Shown here piece after piece: positions 32,321 to 46,131 of a stretch of 64,000 nucleotides of DNA. Both the position numbers and the translations under genes were made by a program. The notes beneath the pieces were generated by a model. That model did not search any database and was not told where the DNA came from. It saw nothing but the letters and a program-made list of their open reading frames with translations. Source of the stretch: Diphasiastrum complanatum (taxonomy: Eukaryota; Streptophyta; Lycopodiopsida; Lycopodiales; Lycopodiaceae); NCBI GenBank assembly GCA_029204225.1, contig CM055101.1, positions 59,442,094 through 59,506,093 of the forward strand, in the 5' to 3' direction. Positions within the stretch are counted from its first letter, which is position 1; every line of letters begins with the position of its first letter.

Positions 32321-33993
32321 AATCACAATATTAGATAGCAATGATCACATCTTCTAATAACCTCTATTCCAAGAATGAAGCTTAATAGCTTGAGATCTAC
32401 CATCTTAAACTCTTTTGCTAAAGCAATTTTTACATCTCTAATTCCATTTAGATCATTACCACTCAAGATAATGTCATCTACATACAAAACACGAATAATG
32501 ATCATGCCATCATGAAATCTCATGTACAATGATGGATCATAGGCACTCATTACAAAATTGATGGAAATGAGAAAAGAGTTTAGCCTAGAGTACCATGCTC
32601 TAGGTGCTTGCTTGAGCCCATAAAGGCTCTTCTTCAAAAAACACACCTTTCCTTCATGCTTTGTCTTGATGAAGCCCTCGGATCTTCTCAATGAGAGTAC
32701 ATCACATACATATAGATCCATGGACTCTCCTCCTACTTTGAGTTGAATTGGAGTTGTGAATCCACCTCTCAAGCTATCTAGACTTATTCAAGCCACCTCA
32801 ATATGTTTAATTGTGCCACCTAGTCTTTTCATGCATTAAATGTGGCATGCAAAGTACAAATGGCAATTCCTATAATAGCTCGAGTTTCTACTTCTACCTA
32901 CCTTGAATATTTTATTCTAAGATGGGTCTTTTTTAAGCCAAAAGAGCTCAATTCATCTTTGGCATTTTTAGGGCCCCTACTTACAACATTAGATAGATTT
33001 TTCCAATATTTTGACACTCCTCCTAAAAATGTATCTAATGTGGATCAAGCATCAAGCTTGAGATAAGACCAAGATTAGGCCTATGCTTTGAGAAGGCACT
33101 TTTGCAAAGTGGCTTGGTGAGAAGATCAGCAATACATGAAGATGTGTTGACGTGTTCTAAGTTGATTTCTCCTCCAATGAGCTTTTCCTTTACAAAATGG
33201 TGTGCCACTTCTATATGCTTGCTTCTTGCATGAAAAATAGGATTGTTTGCAAGAGCTTGTGCCAATATGTTGTCACATTTGATCAAGGGAAGATCATCCT
33301 CTTTCATGCAGTTTAGCGCCTTGATTAACCTCTTGATCCAAAGCACCTCTTTAGTTGTTGTAGTGAGTGCTTTGTACTCGGCCTCACAAGATGATAGAGA
33401 TATGGTATCTTGCTTCTTTGAAAGCCAAGACACAAGATTGCCTCCAAGAAAGATAGTATATGCATTAATGGACTTTCGATCCATTTTATCACTTGCAAAA
33501 TTGGAATCCGAATAGCCAACAATGGTTAGATCTTCATTCTTGTACAATAAATCATAATATTGAGTAGAAGATACATATCTTAGAACTTCTTGGCCATCTT
33601 CCAATGTTGGATCCTAGGATCTTGCATAAATTGACTCAGTTTGTGCACACAATAGCTCAAATCGGGTCTAGTGATAGTAAGCCAAATTAAAGAGCTTATA
33701 AGACTCCTATAAAGTGTGATGTCCTTGAAGGAACTTTCATCACCTTTAATAGGATCTTTTACATGTTGCTCCATGGGAGTATCTATGCCTTTACAATTTT
33801 GCATATTGAGTTTTCTTAACATAGAACAGACATATCTAGATTGACAAATAAAAGTATACTTTTCATGAAAATCAATCTCAAGGCCTAAAATGTAATGGAT
33901 CTCTCCTAGATCTTGTATTTTAAATTCCTTTCCTAATGCATCTTTGGTTTCTTGAACTAGCATCAAACAACTTCCACTAAAAATAATGTCATC

Positions 33994-34820
33994 TGTGCAA
34001 AAAGTACAAAAAAGACCAAGAGTGGATCCTAATCTGATCCTCAAGAGGGATTGGTTGTCAGATTACTTGATCTATCAATCTACTTCAGATTAAGGTCAAT
34101 CTAGATCAATTCTAGACACAAAATCCTAACAAGAACAATCATTAATTGAAGGTAAGTGTACTTTCTGGTTTCACACATGTGAAACACTGTCTGAGTACGG
34201 ACTCCAACCTGAAAATCAAGTACACATTGATAGAAAAACAATCAAAACAAATGTAGACAAATGGAGAGAATCACTCAAAATTGCTTCCAAAACCAAGATT
34301 GGTGTCTCCCATTGATTATGGCCAAATGTGGCTCTATATATACAATAAGTGGGAGCTTGTGGTATTGATCATCCCTTTGATCCCACATGTGTGAAGGTGC
34401 TTTGTCATATGATGATTCATCATGCAAAACTGACACTTGGACAAAATCTTCTATTTTGAGCACTTTTGGTCCATTTTCCTTCTATATGGAGATCTACTTG
34501 AAAATCTTCTAGAAGTCAAAATTCGTCTACTTCAGCTTATTCCACACATGTGAGCTATCCTCTACACATGGGATGTGACACCTAACCAAATGATGTGGCT
34601 CATGCAAGCAATAGATTGATGCCATGTGTCATATGTCTAGAAAACTAGTTTTTGGCCTTTTTAGCCACTAGAACTTGAATTAAATCATATGTACAACCTA
34701 TATGATTATGGTACATGACAAGTACACTATTTTCACACGTGGGAACAGGCTCCACACATGTGTGTTTATCTATATACAAGATTTTTGGCCTCTACCAAGC
34801 TTATTTTTGCATTTTTCACA
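33994..34820 (-). mobile_element. solo LTR of the Copia E4 family
   Basis: 827 bp, TGTGAAAAATGC...TTTTTGCACA on the minus strand, flanked by the 5-bp direct repeat TCATC (33989-33993 and 34821-34825). It sits inside the RT palm motif region of Copia 2. Its partner in the window is the 5' LTR at 46132-46963, about 96% alike by eye. A single LTR with an intact target duplication is the usual result of recombination between the two LTRs of a once complete insertion. Confidence 0.92.
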
Positions 34821-37800
34821 TCATCTACATAGATTAGAAGAATGACAATATTACTACTATCAAACTTTAATTACATAGAAGGATCATAGTCACTAAGCAC
34901 AAATCCTAATGAAAGTTGAAAGTTGTTGAGTCTTGAATACCATGATCTAGGTGCTTGCTTCAAGCCATAAAGACTTTCAAATAGCAAACACACCTTAGAC
35001 TTATCCTTGATAAATCCTTGAGGTTGTTTCATGTATATCTCCTCCTCAAGGTAGCCATTCAAAAAAGTGTTGGAGACATCAAGTTGAAACAATTTTCACT
35101 TAAAAAATAAGGCAAGAGAGATTATGATTCTTATTGTCACCATCTTTGCTACAAGAGCAAAAGTTTCTCCATAGTCAAGGCCATATATTTGTGCAAAGCC
35201 TTTAGCACATAATCTTGCCTTGTACTTGTTGATGGAGCCATCATGATTGTACTTGATCTTGAACACCCACTTGCATCCAATGATATGCATGTTAGGTGGT
35301 GGATCCACTAGTTTTCATGTGTGGTTGGTGATCAAGGTATCATATTCAATCTTCATGGCCTCATACCACTCCTTGGTATTGAGGGCCTCTTGGACATCTT
35401 TGGGCTCCTCATGAGAAACAAAATAAGCATAAGTGGAATCAAGATCCATTGTTTTTCCTTTGTCATCATAAGTGAGCCTTTAGGCTCGAATCTCTTCCTC
35501 ATGGATCTTCTAGGAGTGAAAATCCGAGGACTTCCATCTTCAAATCTCGACTCCTCCATATGTTGATTGTCTTCAATAACAAAAGGTGATAGATTTTAAT
35601 GTTTCTTGATCTCGGCCCCTCCAAGATTGGACTTTTCTTCTTCATGAAAAACTACATCTCTACTATCAATTACTTTAGAAGTAGAGAGCATGTAGATTTG
35701 ATAGGCTTTCTTGTTGGATGAATATCCAACCATTACTCCTTTGCTTGCACAAGGATCATCATTCTTTCTCATTTCCAAGGGAATATGGACAAAGCAAATG
35801 CATTCAAATACTCTAAGGTGATCAACCTTAGGTTTATTCAAATAAAGTGCTTTATATGGTGACTTTCTTCCAAGCGCAGCATGAGGGAGTCGATTGCAAA
35901 GATAGTTTGAACAATTGATGGCCTCACCCCAGAAGTCTTTTGGCAAGGATGCCTCAATTCTAATGGTTTTGGTACATTCACACAATGTTCTATTCTTTCT
36001 TTCAGTCATCCCATTTTGAGATGGTGTATATGCACAAGAAAACTCTCTTTTAATTCTTTCAAGCTCACAATAATCATGAAATTTATTGGAAGTGTACTCA
36101 TCACCTCCATCACTTCTAAGAATCTTGATTTTGTATGAAAATTGCTTTTTCAACTAGAGCTTTGAACTTTAGGAAATAGTTAAACACCATAGACTTTGAA
36201 GCTAGAAGATATAGCAAAGTAAATTTAGTGAAATCATCAATGAAAGTTACAAAGCAAGTAGCACCATCCTTGCTCTTTGAAGATGAAAAGTGCACATCCA
36301 AGTGTATGAGCTCCAATGGATGTGTAGTCTTGATAGATGACTTTGAAAAAGGCTTCTTATGAGACTTAGATATGGCACAAGCCTCACATGGCTTGAAATG
36401 CTTGAAGATAAGATTAGGCAAGCCAATAGCTTTGGCTTTATTGACCATGGACACCATAGAACTATAGTTAGGATGTCCCAACCTTCTATGCCATAGTTCC
36501 TCCAAAGACATATGAGAAGCAAAAGCACCATCACAAGAGTTAGCATACTCTTTGGGATCAAGCTTGTAGATTTCACCATATTTAGACCCAAATGCAAGGA
36601 TCTCATCATGCTTCTTGATTGTACATGTATCAACATTGAAATTCACATCTAGTCCACTATCAAACAATTGCCCAATACTAATAAGATTTTTTTGTTAACT
36701 TAGGAACAAAAAGTACTTTAGACAGAGAAAGAACTTTTGATGAAGAAAGCTTTAAGGGAATGGTCCCTATGCCTTCAATAGCACACTCATGATCATTTGT
36801 TGTGTAGATGGACTTCTTGGCTCCTTCATAAGGTGACATGGATGAAAAAGAATGCTTGGAGCTACACATATGTGAGGAAGCTCCACTGTCGATATACCAC
36901 GAACCATCCTTCTTGAAAGGTGATAAAGAAAAACTCGAGACCATAAGAGATCCCTCTCCATCACTTGTATGAGCATCTTCCTTCTCTTCATTAGAAATGT
37001 TGGCTTGCTTGGATTGACTCTTCTTCTTGAAGCAATTGGTGGCATAATGCCCCTTCTAGCCACAAAAGAAACACTTGATGTTTTTCTTCTTCTTCTTGGA
37101 TGTGAAAGCTTGAGATGACTCATCCTCTTCTCCTTTCTCCTTGGAAATAAGATTGTTCTTGCTTGAAGAGGGTTGGTGTTGATTCTTACTTCTTGTCTTG
37201 TGCTTATCTTTAATAAAGAGAGCTTTACCATCAATGTTGAGAGACAGCCTTTCCATTTTCAAGAGTTTATACTCTTGTCTTGATTCTTCAGAAATGAGCA
37301 CACTTTGGAGTGTTTCCAAACTTGGTAGCTCCTCCTTAATGGCATAACTCTGAACAAGGTTGTCATATTCCTCCTTTAACCCATTAAGTATGACTTGAAC
37401 AAGTTCATTTTGGTTGATGGAGTCTCCTATGCATGACAATTTTCTATGCAGGTCTTTAACTCTCATTACATAAGGTGAAGCACATTCATCACTTCTCTGT
37501 ACACTTTGAAAAATTTGGTTTCTTAGTGTTAGAAGTCTAGAAGTATTCTTTGCCTCATAGATGGACTTGAGAGTATCCCAAGCATCTTTGGCATTAGTAC
37601 AAGCACCAATTTCTCTTAAGATGTCATTTGAGACATTGATCTTAATATAATGCAGAGCCATCCTAGCTCTCTTTTTGTACTTTGGAATTTCTTGAGGAAT
37701 TTGTGGTTCTTCTTCAATTCCAAGTACAATATCCATCACATCTTGTAGAATTAAGACAGACTCCATCCTAACCTTCCAAATTGAGTAATTGGAGGTTGAC

Positions 37801-38596
37801 AATCTTTCACTTGCTTCTAATAGAAAGACACCCATTAAAGTCATAAAGAATGATGGAAATAAAAAAAGATGGATGAAAAAATTGCTTATCTTCTCACTAT
37901 AGGAACCAATCAAGGGCAAAAAACCAAATCCTATGTAAGACTAAGCAGAAAACTATGAGATAGATCTCACTAGCTTGACAATCTCTCTAAAACAAGATTT
38001 GAATCATTAAAAAAGATGAAGTATGGCAAACATTATGGTTCTCTGAATTTCACACGTGTAAAATACTCCAAAAATGTCAAATTGACTCAACTACAATCTA
38101 TTTGTATGAAACAATTCGTCTAGAACCTATAAATTTTGTAACATATAGATGAGATTAGTCAACATCTGGATGATTTTTGTGATTATTCAAGCAATAAATG
38201 ACATGTACTCACGATTTGCCACAGGTCTAGGCGCCCTACCTATGACTCTTCAAAAGATTATAACTTATGATTGGCTTATCCAACTGTCATGATTCAAATT
38301 GCATCAGATTTTACACTTTCTAGCTTTCTAGTGGGCTAATTTGCATGAAATTTGGATCTAAGGTGAGAGAGAACTACCAAATTGAAAATGGGTGGATTTC
38401 ACACATGCCAGCACCTGAAATTCCAGACAGTATCTGATCTGAACCATTCAAAGTGGTTTGAAGCTCTAAATCACCAGAAAACTGCAAACTAGCTAGAAAG
38501 TAGAATCTAGACAACTCCTAGCTTGAAATCTGATCAAATTTGCAAACTTTTTGATTAGATTTGCTTGTAAATCTTAGGTAGGCTCTAATACCAAGT

Positions 38597-39205
38597 TGAA
38601 TTCACATGTGTAGGATGCCCTACACATGTATTTTTTATCTCCTAAGCCCAATAATACCATAAAGATCAGACTAGCATTGATTGACAATAGGAAAGCTGAT
38701 CATACAAGAAATATTATTGTGTTACAAGCAATATCTCTCAACAAAACATGAAACTAAGCACAATAAATGCCTCAACTCGGCTAGAGAGAGAAAATGAAAG
38801 TACAAAACTTGAGTAGAGAGAGAGGGCACAAAGAGCTTGTCTCCAAATTTGCATTACACACAAATTTCATCATTTTTTTAATGAGAGTACATCACATATA
38901 TATAGATCCATGGACTCTCCTCCTACTTTGAGTTGAATTGGAGTTCTGAATCCACCTCTCAAGCTATCTAGACTTATTCAAGCCACCTCAATATGTCTAA
39001 TTGTGCCATCTAGTCTTTTCATGCATTAAATGTGGCATGCAAAGTACAAATGGCAATTTCTATGGTAGCTCAAGTTTCTACTTCTACCTACCTTGAATAT
39101 TTTATTCTAAGATGGTCTTTTCTAAACCAAAAGAGCTCAATTCATCTTTGGCATTTTCAGGACCCCTACTTACAACATTAGATAGATTTTTCCAATATTT
39201 TGACA
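38597..39205 (-). mobile_element. 5' LTR of Copia 2
   Basis: 609 bp, TGTCAAAATATTGG...GTGAATTCA on the minus strand, next to a near-standard primer-binding site. It matches the partial 3' LTR at 32690-33016. It contains an ACATGTGTAGG...CCTACACATGT inverted pair at its inner end (38603-38630). Confidence 0.8.
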
Positions 39206-42008
39206 AGATCCACAAGATCCCAAGTATGATTCCCAATAAGAGCATCATACTCTACTTGCATAGCATCCATCCAACTTTTAGACTTACGAGCATCTTCATA
39301 GCACGTTGGCTCATCTAACATTGAAGTAAGAAAGGTGTAAGATGTGAAAGATGATGAGCCTTCCCTTTGATCACCTTGACCATCATAGGTGAGCCTCAAT
39401 GGCTCGGATCTTGCCCTTGTAGATCTTCTTGGAGTTCTTGGAGTTCTTGCATCTTGAGGTGGATCCTCAAGTTCTTCTTCACTTGGAAGCTCCTCCTCCA
39501 TCCTAGCATGATCCTTGGCATCAAGATGATTAGTAGCATTATCATCCAAATCACAAGCATGTCCTTCATAAAAAATAACATCTCTACTCACTATCACCTT
39601 GAACCTTTGCTATTCTCACCATATCCCACAAAGATGCCTTTGATGAATGTTGCATCATCCTTCCTTCTCTTATCCAAGGATTGGTGTACATAGCAAGTGG
39701 ATCCAAAAACTTCGAGATCCTTGAGATTGGGCTTCTCTCCAAATAGAGCTTCAAATGGTGCGATTCTTCCAATGACTTGGTTTGGCAATCTATTGCACAA
39801 ATAGTTAGCACAAGTTATTGCTTCACCCCAAAATGATTTGGATAGAGAAGCATCTAGCCTCGAGGCCTTAGCACACTCACAAAGAGATCTATTTCTTCTC
39901 CCACTCACTCCATTTTGTTGAGGGGTGTTTGGACATGACAACCCCCTCTTTATGCCATTAGAACTACAAAAGTCAATCAACTTATTGGAGATATATTCAC
40001 CTCCATTATCACTCCTTAATACCTTAATCTTGGTACTAAGTTGATTTTCTACCAAAGTCTTGAACTTTACAAAAGAATCAAACACCATTGATTTGCTAGA
40101 CAAGAGGTACATCCAACAAAATCTAGAATAGTCATCAATGAAGATTACATAGTACTTGGCACCACCATTAGACTCATGTGAAAAACTATGAACATTCGAA
40201 TGGATGAGTTCAAGAGAAGAGTTTGATCTTGATGTAGATCTTGAGAAGGGTAGTTTGTGAGCATTTGAGAGGATGCATGCTTCATAGCTCTTCCCACACT
40301 TTGACAAATGCTTGGGGAGTCCAACTGCAAGCTCCTTTTGTGCCACAGTTCCACCTTTGCCAAGTTAACACTCTCCACTACAACATTAGCATCAAGCTTA
40401 AACAATCTACCTTGTTTAAAGCCTTTGGCTATACATTCATCATTTCTAAGGATGGAATAAACTCCATGCTTAAATTGTACATCTAGGCCATTATCCATTA
40501 ACTGGCCAACACTAAGCAAATTCTTGGTTAACTTAGGAACATAAAGAACATTATCAAGATTCATCCTTTTGAATGATCCAACATACAAGAGAATTGTTCC
40601 TATTCCACTTATCTTACATTCTTGACTACTTGCAGTATAGATTGATCTATGTAAATTGTTGTAAGAAAGTAAAGTGGAGAATATGTCCTTTTGATATGTC
40701 ATGTGAGAACTAGCCCCACTATTAATCCACCAAGAATCATTGGTGTTGCACTTGGATGATGGTGGTTTGTTGGAAATCATCAAGGATGACTCTTCATCCT
40801 CCTCCCCCTCCTGATGTGCAATGTTGCTTTCTTTGCTCTCTTGTGCCTTCTTCTTCTTGAGACATTCTGATGCAAAATGTCCTTTCTTTCCACAGAAAAA
40901 ACATTTGTACTTAGACTTGTCTTTGATCTTGCCCTTTGAGCTTGAAGCCTCATCCCCCTCCTTGGTCTCCTTGAAGTGCTTCTTCTTGCCATTGGTCTTT
41001 TTCTTGTCTTTGAATGAGAAATTAGCTTTCTCATCACCATCCTGCAGAGAAATAGCATTCACTCTTCAGCTACTAATACACTGTGTAGCTTTTCTATAGT
41101 GGGCAAAGTGTCTTGGATTGCAAAGCTTTGGACCAAATTTGTAAATTTACTCCCTAGACCATTGAGGACAATTTGAACAAGCTCACTATCTTGAATCTTC
41201 TCTCCAATGGAAGCTAACTTCCTATTGAGAGACTTGATTCTTAGCACATAAACCTGTGCACTCTCATCACTTCTCTTCATGCTTTGCAGAATCTGATTCC
41301 TAGGCATGAGAACCCTTGAAGTGTTGTTAGACTCATAGATTAATTTTAGAGATTCCCAAGCCTCTTTAGCACTGGTACAAGCTGATACTTTTGTCAATAA
41401 ATCATTGCTTACATTCATCTTCACACAATAAAGTGCAAGCCTAGATCTTCTTTTGTATTTAGCTAACTCATGTGCATCTAGAAGTTCATTTTCCTCATCA
41501 ATCAGAAACTCATAGAGATCCTGGAGCAGCATGAGTGACTCCATCCTCACTTTCCAAATAGCATAATTGGTAGAATTTAGCCTCTCACTAGCTTCTAGAT
41601 GATATGCTCCATCAGATCCCATCTTACTAATAAGATTCTACACACAAAATATAGATTTGTTTGAACCATCAGCCTAGATTAATTAGTTTTCATGAAACAA
41701 ATTCAAAACTAATCAATGGCAAGTGATCTCGGTAGCTTATCCTAGGATTTGCACGAAAAATTACATCAAACTGATACCAAATGAAATTACTGTGATCCAA
41801 TGAATATGGGTTATTAAATGTTGGTTCAGAGATGCCCACACATGTGAACAGTACGGATTTTGATCTTGAAAAAGTTTGGGATCAAATCCCCTCACCAAAA
41901 CCTGGATACCAGCTCGCCCTTCCAATACTAGCTTTTTGCACCAAAACTTGCTAAAACTGGATTAGTTTCAAACACTGATCAATAGCCTTGTACTTGGCTC
42001 TGATACCA

Positions 42009-42692
42009 TGTGAAAAGTACAGTACTAAGGACCATAAATGGATCTTTGAATGATCCACAAGGTTGATTGAGTGGACAATCTATCAGAAACTAGTCATTAG
42101 AAAACAAGAACTAGTTTAGCAGCTTGATAGAAAACAAGTAGAGACAATTAGAGCATTGATCAAAAACTATAATCCAACTCCACACATGTGGAAATGAGGT
42201 TGTACTATGGCCTGTAGACAATGTTTAGAATGTGCCAAAGCTGGGTTTCATTGGAATCAAAAGTAATCACCATACAATGAGAGGAAACTCAAGTTTCTCC
42301 TTGAGGCTCCAAAAAGTTTCTATCTTCTCACTATGGAGAATGAGAATACATAGTAAAACACACTTCCTTTGCTAAGTGAAGTGAAAATCCAGCATGTAAT
42401 AAGGAATTAGACTCCACTTCCTTGCCCTAATGTGAAAACCCTAGCCTAGATCCAAGAGTCATGCTTGGTAGGTGCATGGTAGGTACAAATCTCATCATAA
42501 ATCATGGTCTAGATCCTACAAAGTAGGAATCACCACCAAATGGACACAACCACTCCTCTTGACTCGTGGTAACCTACTTTAGGTGTGAATGTACAAGTGG
42601 CACTTTGGCCATTCAAGTAACCAACAAATAATATTGACAAAATGTACAATATTCTGCATGGCTAGATTTGCCAATGTAGGCAATATTTCACA
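42009..42692 (-). mobile_element. 5' LTR of Copia 3
   Basis: 684 bp, TGTGAAATATTGCC at its start and ...GTACTTTTCACA at its end on the minus strand, immediately followed by the primer-binding site. It carries a CACACATGTGGA palindrome near 42180. No second copy is in the window. Confidence 0.75.
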
Positions 42693-44549
42693 CTAGCGGA
42701 GAATGAAGAAACATTAAGTTTATACTTTTAAAGCCTTAGTATTTTTTTCCTGTCTTCCAAATTTCATGTAGATGCTTGACTTTGAGACTTGCTCCTTCTT
42801 CATGTGCATGCTCCTCCATGAGAACATAAAGATTTCTTTTTGATTTATTAGGATCACAAAGATCTAACATCATGTTACCACGATCTAGAGAATTAGTCTC
42901 ATCCAAATTGGCAAGACTATACATGCTATAATAACAAAGTGTTTGCAATATATCTTCATGCTTGTTTACCATGCTAATCTCAGATCCAATGAGGCTAAGT
43001 ACTTCATTATGGAGATAAGTGTCTTTAGAAGATGATTCACTTATCTCATAAAGAGTTTACAGTTTGCCTCAATACAAATTTTCAAACCATGAGTGAACAA
43101 ATCACTTTTGCTCTTGCATGACTCAAGAGCATACATTTGATGAAATAACCATTTGCTTTCTAATTGATTTAGAATCAATTTCAACCTTTTAAGAACATCA
43201 TCTATGTTCTCAAGAGAGTTTTCATACTCAACTAGTATGGCTTTACTCCAATTTGGAGATGCAATGATCTCACTAAAGCAAATTGATTTATCAAATGACA
43301 TAAGAGAAGTAAGTATGAGATGTATACCACATGAGATATGCTCCTCTTTCCCTTGAAATGTGAGCCACATGGAATCAACCATATTTCTTGAGTTTCTTTT
43401 TGGAATCACAACTTGAGAAGATCTCTCCTCCTCAATCCTTGGCACACTTGAACCTTGAGATGATTATTTAAGATCCTCTTCATGGTGCTCCTTCTTGATG
43501 GAAATCCGAGACCTCCATGTCTCATAATGATCACAACAACTATGACCAAACAATATGCACTTCCTATGATTATCAAAATTACTTATGCTAGAAACATAAG
43601 TCCAAAAATCACCACAACTTGGCATGAATTTTCTAATATTGAAATCAAAAGGTATCTCCATCTCAATAAGGCTAACTACTTGCTTATGGATATAAGTGTC
43701 CACTTTGGATTCTTCACTTATTCTCATAAGAAGTTTACAACTTGCCTTTAGGATTGAAAACTTACAATTTTGATCTTTATGAATGAACACATCATTTATG
43801 ATCTTATTGAAACTAAAGAATTTACATTATGAAGACATTTCCATTTCCTTGACTTTATAACTAATGTAAGCTTACAAGGAAAACATGCTTTGCTATACTT
43901 TAAGGCATCACACTCAACTAGTATTGCCTGAAGCCACCTTTGAGATACAAAAATCCCTTCAAAGCAAAATAGATCTTCATAAGTTGACATGAGAGCATAA
44001 ATGAAACTATTTTCATTTTGTGATTGCTCCTTATTCTTGATTGATATCTCTTGGATCATAACAATAAGTTTGAACTTATCCTAAAGTTCCAAGCAAAATA
44101 CTTTCCAAGGACATAAAATAAATCCAGGTTACTTTCATGAAAGTGACATCTATCTTTGCATCTTGAACCAAACAATGTACTTCCAAATGAAAAATTTCAA
44201 AAGATTTGACATGTGTTGTGATGGACTCTTGAAGACAAATCTTGCAAGTCCTTATGATACTCCAAGCCTCATTCACCTTTCCTTGGACTTGTCCTTCTTG
44301 TATTTGCATTTCGAACTTGAAGCTCCATCCTTCACCTTGGCCCCTTTGCCTTGGTTCTCCTTGGATGGATTGGTCTTCTTTTTGTAGCATCTTGAGAAAA
44401 TATATCCTCCCTTGCCACAAAGGTTGCACTTAGGATCCTTTTTTTCCTTCAATAGGATGCCACCTATTGATGCCATGTGAATAGAAACCTGTGTAATGAT
44501 TCTACAAATGTAATAGAGACTAGATTTGAACATCTTCAACAATCTAGAA

Positions 44550-46119
44550 GGATCTACAAAAGATCTAGCTCACAAACCTAAGAATCAATCTTCACAGTAA
44601 TGACTAGTCACTTGGAAACTTTGCTTTGATCACTAAGACAAAAGCACACAATCTTTGAATCAAATCACTAAAGAAATCAGATCCAATCTCCTCTTGGACT
44701 CATCAAATACCAATGACTCTTTCTTTTGAAAGTTGAAATGGATATGAAACACCTAGATTTTCCTTTTCACTTGACTAGTTCTCTCAACACTTGAGATTCT
44801 TTGACAAAAGATGGGTTTTGTTTCAAATACATGAAAATCAAACTTAATCACTTCTTTTGGACTCACTCTTGACCCAAAAAATCTCACATTTGAGATTTAG
44901 AATAATTTGATTTAATTTAACAACAAACTATACCACCAATTTTTCACAAAGCTTAAAAATTTAGACAACTAGAGATTCACAAAGATCTCAACCATGCATG
45001 AATACTCAAATATGGACTCCTCCTCATTCTAGACATCCAATGGGATCACAAATTGACCCTCACACTCTCACAAAGAAAGTTGAATAGAACTAATTTAAGT
45101 TTCATACATACTATGTCAATTTTTGCTCAATAAATTGATTCAATCACCCCTATTGGATTCCACCAATTACTCTACCTTTAGAGACTTGGAATGAAATTCA
45201 AAATCAAAAGTTGTGATTTTTCTCACTAAGATATTGTGCTTCAAAGAGCTAATGCCACTTAGAAAGATTTGATCACATAGGAGAAGACAAATTCTTCACC
45301 AATAACAACACATAATGAGCTTCTAGATCTTGCCCTCTACAAAGGAAGGAACTCTTAGAAAATTGGATCTCTCTCTACACATTTGTCATAGACACCTTAA
45401 TGAATCTTTTTCAAACCTTACAATCACTCAAACAAATTGAGTAGGGTTGAACAATGTGACTTGGATCTCAATCTCTTTTTTAGAACTCTCAATTGAAGCC
45501 AATCTATGTCAAATTCTACAAAAGATTTGCATAGATGCTCTATGTGCACTAGAAACTCTCAAAGGTTTCACTTGGAGGACAGATCCAAAGATGTTTTCTA
45601 GCAAAATGATGCTTCTAAACTTGACCCTATCACTCTTGAACAAATCTAGAGTGATGGTACAATGGATTTCAACCTCTCACCTTGCATATCACTCCTTAAT
45701 CTATGTTTTTTAGCAAAATCTCTCTTAACTTCAACATACACTCAAAAAATCAGAGAAGATCAATTAATGCACCTATTTCAAGCTTCAGTTTTTATTTTTT
45801 GGCTGATCTAATCCAAGAACTAATCAAGGTATTAGATTCACTATAGAAAATGCTTGATTTTGCACTAAAAATCACTCAAATTGGGTATGTGAGTCAAATT
45901 GTATGATTTTTTGAATTTTCTCAGCCAAAACCGGAGCTGTACGGACGCACACGTGTGAAAAGGCTTCCTACAGCCCACAACAAGATCTGGACCAAAAAAT
46001 TTGAGAGTAGCTATCAAATCCAACTCGCTACACAAAATTTGACTAGTTTCCAAAAAACTGCTAATTTTGGCTTTGATTTGGATTAACCCTATCAATTTCA
46101 ACAAAACCTCTTGTGCTAG
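44550..46119 (-). other. non-coding leader of Copia E4
   Basis: About 1.6 kb between the primer-binding site and the first gag-like trace. It is AT-rich, carries no long frame with recognisable motifs, and includes one CACACGTGTGAAA word at 45948-45960. Long untranslated leaders are known in several plant LTR families. Confidence 0.5.
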
Positions 46120-46131
46120 GCTCTGATACCA

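Larger units (their letters stand above)
32690..39205 (-). mobile_element. Ty1/Copia 2, nested in Copia 3
   Basis: Minus-strand Copia. 5' LTR 38597-39205, primer-binding site 38582-38593 (one base off the usual), leader, gag 37919-37060 (LEASERLSTSNYSIWKVRMES), zinc knuckle near 37080-37020, protease near 36900 (SWYIDSGASSHMCSSK), integrase 36670-35600 (LWHRRLGHPNYSSM, ILRSDGGDEYTSNKF, NGMTERKNRTLCECTK), RT 35310-33900 with a solo LTR inserted in it, RNase H 33600-33040 (SSCEAEYKALTTTTKEVLWIK, ADLLTKPLCKSAF), polypurine tract AGGAGGAG, and a partial 3' LTR 32690-33016. The LTRs differ at about 4% by eye, so insertion is fairly recent. Some breaks. Confidence 0.88.
32323..42692 (-). mobile_element. 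Ty1/Copia 3, outer element with Copia 2 nested in it
   Basis: Minus-strand Copia. 5' LTR 42009-42692 (TGTGAAATATTG...CTTTTCACA), primer-binding site 41997-42008, gag 41622-41060 (LEASERLNSTNYAIWKVRMES), zinc knuckle CFFCGKKGHFASEC near 40900, protease near 40740 (WWINSGASSHMTYQ), integrase near 40340-39600 (VLRSDNGGEYISNKL, NGVSGRRNRSLCECAK), RT N-terminal part near 39590-39210 (YDALIGNHTWDLVDL). Copia 2 (32690-39205) is inserted there. RT resumes at 32690-32323 ([29 protein letters not shown]). No 3' LTR is seen in place. Few breaks in most parts. Confidence 0.85.

Noticed and set aside
42736-43790. Captured host gene in Copia E4
   Set aside because: One of the two modules is clearly the Copia RT linker; the other is unrecognised, so capture is possible but unsupported.
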